A stretch of DNA of 64,000 nucleotides from Bog-756 sp963699085 (GTDB lineage: Bacteria > Actinomycetota > Acidimicrobiia > Acidimicrobiales > RAAP-2). The stretch spans positions 62,001 to 126,000 of the forward strand of contig CAVOTH010000005.1 of assembly GCA_963699085.1 (NCBI GenBank). Reading direction: 5' to 3'. Below, piece after piece: positions 57,323-64,000 of the stretch. The notes under the pieces were generated by a model. That model made no database searches. It saw only the letters and a program-made list of their open reading frames with translations, and had not been told where the DNA came from. The translations under genes and the position numbers were made by a program. Every line of letters starts with the position of its first letter. Positions within the stretch are counted from its first letter, which is position 1.

Positions 57323-59681
57323 ATGCACATGCCACACGACAACCTGCCCCTACTCCCTTTGACCTCGGGTGTTCTGCTCCCGGGGATGGTCTTCACCATG
57401 GCCCTCGAATCCGATGAGGCCATTGCCGCAGTAGAGGCGGCCGTGGCGGCCGGGAACTCACTGGTGATCGTGCCGTTCATCGATGGGCGGTACGCGTCCG
57501 TCGGCGTCGTCGCCGAGATCACCGAGCGGGGCGATCTTCCCGGTGGGATGGCCGCTGTCGCCGTCCGCGGGGTGGGCCGGGCACGGTTGGGCACAGCGGT
57601 GCCCGGGACGGGCCGCGCCCTGTGGGTCGAGGTCGAGCCCATCGGTGACGACGACGCCGGAAACTCCACCTCGGCGGTCGAACTGGCCCGGGAGTACCGG
57701 GCGGTGATCGAGAACATCCTGGTATCACGCGGGGCGGGCAGGCTGGCCGAGCGTCTCCCGGACGCGGCCGACCCTGGGCCGCGTCGCCGACCTGGCTGGC
57801 TACTCCCCCGACCTGAGCCTCGAGCAGTTGGTGGCCGTGCTGGAGACGGTCGACGTCGTCGACCGTCTGCGTATGGTCCTGGGCTGGGCCCGCGAGACCC
57901 TGGCCGATATCACCCTGCGCGAGCGGATCAAGACCGATGTCGAAGAGGGGATGGAGAAGACCCAGCGCGAGTTCCTCCTGCGCCGCCAACTCGAGTCCAT
58001 CCGCAAGGAGCTGGGCGAGGACGAGGGCGACGAGGACCGTCCGGACGACTACCGGACCCGTGCCGCCGAACTGGACCTGCCCGACCATGTGGCGAAAGCC
58101 ATCAATCGAGAGATCGGCAAGCTCGAGCGGACGCCCGAGCAGAGCCCGGAGCACGGATGGATCCGAACCTGGCTCGATACGGTCCTGGAGCTCCCCTGGG
58201 GTGTCGAGTCCGAGGACACCATCGAACTCGATGAGGCGGCCCGGATCCTCGACGAGGATCACGACGGCCTGTCGGACGTGAAGCAGAGGATTCTCGAGCA
58301 CCTGGCCGTGCGCAAGCTGCAGATCGAGCGCGGGCTCACCCCGGTGGGCGGCCGCGGCGGTGGCGCCATCCTGGCGCTGGTCGGCCCTCCCGGCGTGGGC
58401 AAGACGTCCCTCGGCGAGTCGGTCGCCCGGGCCCTCGGCCGCAAATTCGTCCGGGTCGCACTCGGTGGTGTCCGCGACGAAGCGGAGATACGGGGTCACC
58501 GGCGCACCTACGTGGGCGCCCAGCCCGGCCGGTTGGTCCGGGCCCTGCGCGAGGCGGGTTCGATGGACCCTGTCGTGCTCCTCGACGAAGTGGACAAGCT
58601 GGGCTCGGACTTTCGGGGTGACCCGGCATCGGCACTGCTCGAAGTCCTCGACCCGGCGCAGAACCACACCTTCCGCGATCACTACCTCGAGGTCGAGCTC
58701 GATCTGTCGAAGGTTCTCTTCCTGGCCACCGCCAACGTGATCGATACCATCCCCGGGGCCCTACTGGACCGCATGGAGGTGATCCGACTCGACGGGTACA
58801 CCGAAGACGAGAAGGTTGCGATCGGTCGCAACCACCTCGTCGCCCGTCAGCGCGCCCGCGCCGCCCTGCGGGAGGAGGACGTCGCCGTGACCGACGACGC
58901 GCTCCGATCGATCGTCGCCGACTACACACGAGAGGCCGGGGTGCGTGGGTTCGAGCGCGAGCTCGGCACGCTCATGCGCAAGGTCGCCGGGAAGGTTGCG
59001 GCTGGAGATGACGGTGCGATCGGGTCGATCGTCGTCGACGGGCCTGATGTGACCGAATGGCTCGGCCGGCCCCGATTCTTCTTCGAGACCGCTGGCCGCG
59101 ATCCGGTTCCCGGTGTGGCCACCGGACTGGCGGTTACCGGTGCCGGAGGCGACGTGCTCTCGGTCGAGGTCACCATGATGGACGGCACGGAGGGACTGAC
59201 CATCACCGGCCAGCTCGGTGAGGTCATGCGTGAGTCGGCGGAGATCGCTCTCTCCTATGTGCGCTCGCACGCCGGCGATCTCGGGATCGACCCCGGCGCC
59301 TTCGCCGGAAAGCGGCTGCACGTCCACGTTCCGGCCGGGGCCGTCCCGAAGGACGGGCCGTCGGCCGGGGTCACCATGACCACGGCGCTGGTGAGCCTGC
59401 TCACCGGGCGCCCGGTGTCGGCCACGGTCGGTATGACCGGCGAGGTCACCCTCCAGGGACGGGTCCTGCCCATCGGTGGCGTTCGCCAGAAGGTGCTGGC
59501 CGCCCATCGGGCCGGCCTGACCACAGTGGTGCTCCCGGCCCGCAATGCTCCCGACCTCGAGGATGTACCCGAGACTGTGCGGGAGGAGATGACGTTCGTC
59601 CTGGCCGCCCACGTGGACGAGGTGCTCGACACCGCGCTCACCGGCGGGACGGACGCCTCTGTGGCCGAAGCCGGCCGCTGA
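57323..59681 (+). CDS. lon: ATP-dependent protease Lon (one-base frameshift)
   Basis: About 785 residues. The N-terminal LON domain (LPLTSGVLLPGMVFTMAL) is followed by a helical region, AAA domain with GPPGVGKTSLGESVARAL and VVLLDEVDKLG, and the protease domain with PKDGPSAGVTM (Ser) and GGVRQKVLAAHRAG (Lys). Removing one C from the CCC at 57772-57774 joins the frames as AADLGRVADLAGYSPDLSLEQLV. Start ATG 57323 follows AAGGA; 57293 and 57329 are alternatives. Lon degrades damaged and regulatory proteins. Confidence 0.92.
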
Positions 59682-59711
59682 CCGGACCGAGGTGAGCGAG
59701 ACTGACGACGA

Positions 59712-59748
59712 AGGGTCCCGGTCCGGTGCCATCCGCGATCGGGACCCT
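59712..59748 (+). terminator. Perfect 9-bp hairpin downstream of lon
   Basis: AGGGTCCCG (59712-59720) and CGGGACCCT (59740-59748) are exact reverse complements with a 19-base loop, 31 bases after the lon stop. No U tract follows, so termination is uncertain. It could also be a regulatory site for the next gene. Confidence 0.4.
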
Positions 59749-59774
59749 ACGAGCAGGAGCAACGGAGGCACCTG

Positions 59775-60281
59775 ATGCACGACACCGGCGTCCTGAGCGA
59801 CGCGTTCGAACGGATTCGCGACGCCGTCCATCCGGCGGCCAACGGACTCACCGTGGAGGAGTTGGCATTCCGTCCCGATTCTGAGTCGAACTCGATCGCC
59901 TGGTTGATCTGGCACCTCACACGGATCCAGGACGACCACGTGGCCGCGCTGCGAGGTGTCCCGCAGGTGTGGGTGGCACAAGGCTGGTACAGCCGCTTCG
60001 CACTGCCGTTGGACGTGTCGGACACCGGATACGGGCACGACGCTGATGCCGTGGCCTCGGTGATCGCCGACGCCACCTCACTGCTCGGCTATTTCGAGGA
60101 CGTGCACGAAGCCACCGCCACCTATCTCGGGACGATCAACGATCGGGACCTCGACCGGGTGGTCGACCGCCGCTGGGACCCGCCGGTGACGTTGGGGATC
60201 CGGCTGATGAGTGTCATCGCCGATGATCTCCAGCACGTCGGGCAGGCCTCATACGTCCGCGGGATCGTGCAGCGCCGCTGA
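59775..60281 (+). CDS. DinB/YfiT-like metal-dependent protein
   Basis: A 168-residue four-helix protein of the DinB superfamily. Candidate metal His residues lie in WLIWHLTRIQDDH and DDLQHVGQASYVRG, the usual spacing. The superfamily includes thiol-dependent S-transferases that use mycothiol or bacillithiol. GGAGG precedes the ATG. Substrate not known. Confidence 0.82.
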   Translation: MHDTGVLSDAFERIRDAVHPAANGLTVEELAFRPDSESNSIAWLIWHLTRIQDDHVAALRGVPQVWVAQGWYSRFALPLDVSDTGYGHDADAVASVIADATSLLGYFEDVHEATATYLGTINDRDLDRVVDRRWDPPVTLGIRLMSVIADDLQHVGQASYVRGIVQRR

Positions 60282-60393
60282 ACGGGCTCAGACCCCGAGA
60301 AGCGCCTTCCCACCTCACCTCGGTTCAAGTTCACCCATCGATCGCGCCGACAGACTCATGCCGGTACTCCATGCCGAACGCGATGAGGGGACG

Positions 60394-62704
60394 ATGCCTG
60401 AAGAGGCGAGCTGCGACGAGCCTGACAAACTGGGGCCACCACCTGAGGGGACTCGGGTGGGCCGGTCGCGCTTCCTGAACCCGACCACCCTCGGCTACCT
60501 CATCGGCCCCATCGCCTTCCTGGCGATCCTGGCGCTGATGCGCTTCAACTTCATCGTGCACAGCTCGGCCTGGATCTGGCTGGGCATCTTCATCGCCGTT
60601 CCGGTCACCAATCTCCTGGTCGACTGGGCCTACGCCACCCAGCCGACACATCTGACCTTCCATCTCCGGATCGCCGTTCAGGTCGCATCGGTGACCGGTG
60701 TCATCTACCTGACCGGCTGGGGGCCGGTGTTGTGGGGTGCCTATGCCTTCGTGGCGATCGCCGACATCGCCAGCACGGGCTCCTGGGTCTGGCGACCGGT
60801 GGCCATGTGGAGTTTCCTCGGAATGGCGATCGGCGAGCTCTGCCTGGTGCAGGGATGGCTCCCGTCCCGGTTGTCGTGCGCCCAGGCGGCCGCTCTGACA
60901 CTCATGGGCGCCTTCATCCTCTTCTTCGTGATCCGAATGGCCGGGGCGACCATGCAGCAGAAGGAGGAGTCGGATGCGGCCGTGCGCCGCAGCGAGGACA
61001 GGTTCCGTTCGCTCATCCAGAACTCGTCGGACGTGACCATCATCATCGACGACGAAGGCATCTACCGCTATCTCTCCCCAGCCGTCGAGGCACTCCTGGG
61101 CTACGAGCATCAAGAACTTCTCGGCACCCGGGCCACCGACTACGTCCACCCTGACGACTGGGCACTGGTCCGTCGCCGGCTCAATGCCGATTTCCAGGCA
61201 TCATCGGACACCGCCGTCCTCGAATTCCGGATGCTGCGCAAGGACGGCGCCGTCCGCGACGTGGAGGCGGTCATCTCCAATCAGCTCCAGCGACCCTCGG
61301 TCGGGGGATATGTGGCCAACGTGCGCGACATCACCGAGCGCAAGAAGTTCGAGGAGCTCCTCTCCCACCGGGCCCTCCACGATCCTCTGACCGGGCTCGC
61401 CAACCGCCAGCTGATCCTCGACCGGGCTGACCGGATGCTGATCCGGGCCCGTCGCGACGGACTTCCGGTGGCGGCGTTCTTCGTCGATCTCGACAACTTC
61501 AAGGATGCCAACGACTCGCTGGGCCACGAGGCCGGCGACCGCCTGCTGCAGTCTGTGGCCAGCCGGTTGGTCGGCCTCCTCAGGTCGAGTGACACCGTCG
61601 GGCGCCTCGGGGGCGACGAGTTCGTGATCCTGGCCGAGGGGATATCGCTGGCTGACGGGCCGAAGTCGATCGCCGAACGGATCCGCCAGGTACTCCGTCC
61701 GCCGTTCTACATCGAAGGGTTCGAGAACCTTCCCATCACCGTCTCGGCCAGCGTGGGGATCGCCGTCGGGGACCGCCAGAGCGCCCAGGAGCTCCTGCGC
61801 GACGCCGACATCGCCCTCTACCGGGCCAAGGGAGCCGGGCGCGATCAATCCGTCATCTTCCAGGAAGCCATGCACGTGGCCGCCAGCGACCGGCTCACCC
61901 TCCGGACCGAACTCGACTCCGCCCTGGCCGCCGGAGAGTTCCGGCTCCTCTACCAACCGATCGTCGACCTGGACCAGCTCCAGATGCGCGGCGTGGAGGC
62001 CCTGATCCGCTGGCAACACCCGACCAAGGGCCTGATGGCCCCCGACAAGTTCATTCCGGTCCTCGAGGACTCCGGAGAAATCGTCACCGTCGGCCAGTGG
62101 GTCCTCGGACGAGGCCTGCCGCCAACTCGCCCAGTGGCAGTCCGCCGGCTACGACCTGACCATGTCGGTCAACGTATCGATGCGCCAGCTCGACTCCAAC
62201 GGTTTCGTCGACGACGTCCGGAGCGCGCTGCAGACCCACTCCCTCACACCCAGTTCGCTGATCATCGAGATCACCGAGACGGTGCTGATGAAGGACGCCA
62301 ACGCCACGGTCACCCTCCTCCACCGGTTGAAGGATCTGGGCGTCATGATCGCCATCGATGACTTCGGGACCGGCTACTCGTCACTGGCCTACCTGCGTCA
62401 GTTCCCGGTGGACGTACTCAAGATCGACCGGTCGTTCGTGTCGGAGATGAGCGGCTCACCCGACGCCGCCGCACTGATCCACACGCTGGTGGAGCTCGGC
62501 CACACCCTCGGACTGGTGACCCTGGCCGAGGGCATCGAGCAGGAGGGTCAGATCGAAGGGCTGCGCAGCGAGAACTGCGACCACGGTCAGGGCTACCTGT
62601 TCTCACGACCGGTCGCTGCATCACGGATCGAGGAGCTCCTCACCCGGATCGACCTGGGTGGCGAGCTGGCCGCCTCGGCGGCGACCCCGACGTCGGGGAT
62701 CTGA
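60394..62704 (+). CDS. Membrane PAS-GGDEF-EAL cyclic-di-GMP protein (one-base frameshift)
   Basis: About 769 residues: six predicted transmembrane helices, PAS (about 205-320, RFRSLIQNSSDVTIIIDDEGIY), GGDEF (GRLGGDEFVIL, intact) and EAL (GVEALIRWQHP; DDFGTGYSSLAYLRQF). The frame changes at 62110; one base removed gives WVLGEACRQLAQWQ. Both catalytic signatures are complete, so either synthesis or degradation of c-di-GMP is possible. ATG 60394 follows GAGGGG; 60358 is an alternative. Confidence 0.92.
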
Positions 62705-62773
62705 TCCGCCCACCGGTCCGTTCCGATTGCCCGCGACGCCCGGCCCTTCCGCCGACCGGCGACGTAGGGTGGC

Positions 62774-63640
62774 CTGTGCCCACCGGACCACCGACGCAGG
62801 CGGCACACGGCCGCAGCCAGGCTGCTCGGTCTGGTCCGTGCCTGCCACCTCCAACCCACCTTGGCCGTGGTCACGGTCACCACCGGACTCGCCGCCATCG
62901 CCGGGCGGGGCACCGCGGGCTGCATCGCCGTGGCCGTGGCCGTCCTGGCCGGCCAACTGTCGACCGGATGGAGCAACGACTGGTTCGATGCCGGGCGCGA
63001 CCTCGCCGTGGGGAGGATGGACAAGCCGATCGTCTCGGGCGCCGTTCAGCTCGGAACGGTCCGCATCGCAGCCTGTACGGCGTTGGTGGCGGCCGTTCCC
63101 CTGTCGCTGCTGTCCGGCTGGCGGGCGGCCCTCGTCCACCTCGTGGCGATCGGCTCGGCGTGGGCGTACAACCTGGGCCTGAAGGCCACCGTGGTCAGCC
63201 CACTTCCCTACGCCATCTCGTTCGCCCTGCTCCCCGCATTCGTGACCCTGGGCCTACCCGGGCACCCTTGGCCCCGACCGGAACTCATGGTGGCCACGGC
63301 CCTGTTGGGAGTGGGCGCCCACTTCATCAACACCCTGGCCGATCGCGAGGACGATGCCCGGTCGGGGATCGCCGGGCTCCCCCAGCGGATGAGTGCCCGC
63401 GCCGCCCTGATATCTGGGGTCGCCCTTCTGGTCGCATGCGCCGTGGCCATCTGGCTCCTGGGAGGAAGCGCACGAGTGGCGGAGACGGTGCTGTTGGTTG
63501 CCACCCTCGGCAGCGCCGCCGCCGTCGTGGTGACCACCCTGGGCGGGCGGCCACGGGCAGCATGGTCGTGGACGTTGGTGACGGTCGTGGGTTGCCTGGC
63601 CATGTTCGCCGTCTCGCGACCCTCCCTCGTGACCGGCTGA
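62774..63640 (+). CDS. UbiA-family prenyltransferase
   Basis: About 288 residues with eight or nine helices. The first Asp motif is SNDWFDAGRDLAVGRMDKPIVSG and the second is NTLADREDDARSG, the two metal-diphosphate sites of UbiA enzymes. The conserved opening RACHLQPTLAVVTVTTGLAA lies upstream of the first ordinary start, TTG 62861, so the true start is upstream; only CTG 62774 is available before a stop, which may reflect another small indel. Substrate (quinone, heme or lipid precursor) unknown. Confidence 0.85.
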   Translation: MCPPDHRRRRHTAAARLLGLVRACHLQPTLAVVTVTTGLAAIAGRGTAGCIAVAVAVLAGQLSTGWSNDWFDAGRDLAVGRMDKPIVSGAVQLGTVRIAACTALVAAVPLSLLSGWRAALVHLVAIGSAWAYNLGLKATVVSPLPYAISFALLPAFVTLGLPGHPWPRPELMVATALLGVGAHFINTLADREDDARSGIAGLPQRMSARAALISGVALLVACAVAIWLLGGSARVAETVLLVATLGSAAAVVVTTLGGRPRAAWSWTLVTVVGCLAMFAVSRPSLVTG

Positions 63641-63662
63641 ACGGTCGGCCCTCCACGCCGGG

Positions 63663-64000
63663 TCAGGCGCCGGGAAAGACCCGCCTCAGCTCATCGAGAT
63701 CGGCCGTGCCTTCCACCGGCGGGGTGTGGTCAGGGTCGAGCCGGCCGTACACCAGGCGGATCAGGGCTTCGGCGGGCAGGACCATGTCGGGATCGTCCAC
63801 CGGCTGTGTCGGTGAGATCGACACCTCGTCGGGACCGAGCGCGAGCGCCAGGTTCCGCCCAGGGTCGGTGGTCCCCACGGTGATCGAACGGGGGACATCG
63901 ACCGGCTGGGCGGTGAACCGTGCCCACATGGCCATGTTGTCGACGACGGACGGAACAGATCCGGGCGCAACCGTTGCCGACGGATCGAAGGCCACCTCGA
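63663..64000 (-). CDS. Mycothiol-dependent maleylpyruvate-isomerase-like protein, C-terminal fragment
   Basis: The last 112 codons of a gene running off the right edge. ARFTAQPVDVPRSITVGT and LPAEALIRLVYGRLDPDHTPPVEG resemble the C-terminal domain of mycothiol-dependent maleylpyruvate isomerase-family enzymes, which follow a DinB-like N-terminal half. That half is outside the window, so the call is tentative. Confidence 0.6.
   Translation of the reverse strand, partial: EVAFDPSATVAPGSVPSVVDNMAMWARFTAQPVDVPRSITVGTTDPGRNLALALGPDEVSISPTQPVDDPDMVLPAEALIRLVYGRLDPDHTPPVEGTADLDELRRVFPGA

Overview
The window is high-GC, densely coded DNA from an actinobacterium. FhaA-FhaB-PstP signalling genes sit beside tRNA-Leu(CAG), as near the mycobacterial replication origin. 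A mycothiol-dependent isomerase-type protein, a Zur-Znu locus and lysyl-phosphatidylglycerol genes fit the same phylum. The mix of large secreted Cys-paired repeat proteins and a UbiA enzyme suggests a deep lineage such as Acidimicrobiia; that placement is inference.

Layout. 1-1608: PP2C phosphatase (partial), FhaB, FhaA, tRNA-Leu. 1690-5597: duplicated-domain lipoprotein, cytochrome P450, APC permease. 5868-14245: a lysyl-lipid neighbourhood with two paralogous membrane-anchored esterases flanking a DMT transporter, tRNA-Lys(CTT), lysyl-tRNA synthetase and a metallophosphoesterase/MprF-type lysyltransferase fusion. 14450-24528: three large secreted proteins (sedolisin protease with IPT repeats, YVTN propeller/PKD protein, PKD protein) and a cyclic-nucleotide-binding protein. 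24726-29654: a 1337-residue soluble-type adenylate cyclase/ATPase/TPR protein divergent from two universal stress proteins. 29705-33608: ferric iron ABC transporter behind a DtxR-like operator. 33870-40845: a 2056-residue RCC1 plus 17x MBG-repeat surface protein and a small secreted protein. 41087-47290: five-gene MacAB-like efflux operon with two fusion proteins. 47464-51580: Zur and ZnuABB divergent around Fur-type boxes. 51626-64000: small enzymes, an aldo/keto reductase, an Anbu-glutaminase operon, Lon, DinB-like protein, a PAS-GGDEF-EAL protein, a UbiA prenyltransferase and a partial mycothiol-dependent isomerase-like gene.

Sequence quality matters here. Seven otherwise well-conserved genes are broken by eight one-base shifts, mostly in short homopolymers, and in each the motifs continue in the next frame. 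Draft-sequence indels are the simplest explanation, so these genes are annotated as single genes with a frameshift rather than as decayed pseudogenes.

The most interesting candidate system is the 5.9-14.2 kb lysyl-phosphatidylglycerol module, in which Lys-tRNA supply, transfer to lipid and possible hydrolysis are encoded together, with the transferase fused to a metallophosphoesterase whose domain is interrupted by a transmembrane hairpin.
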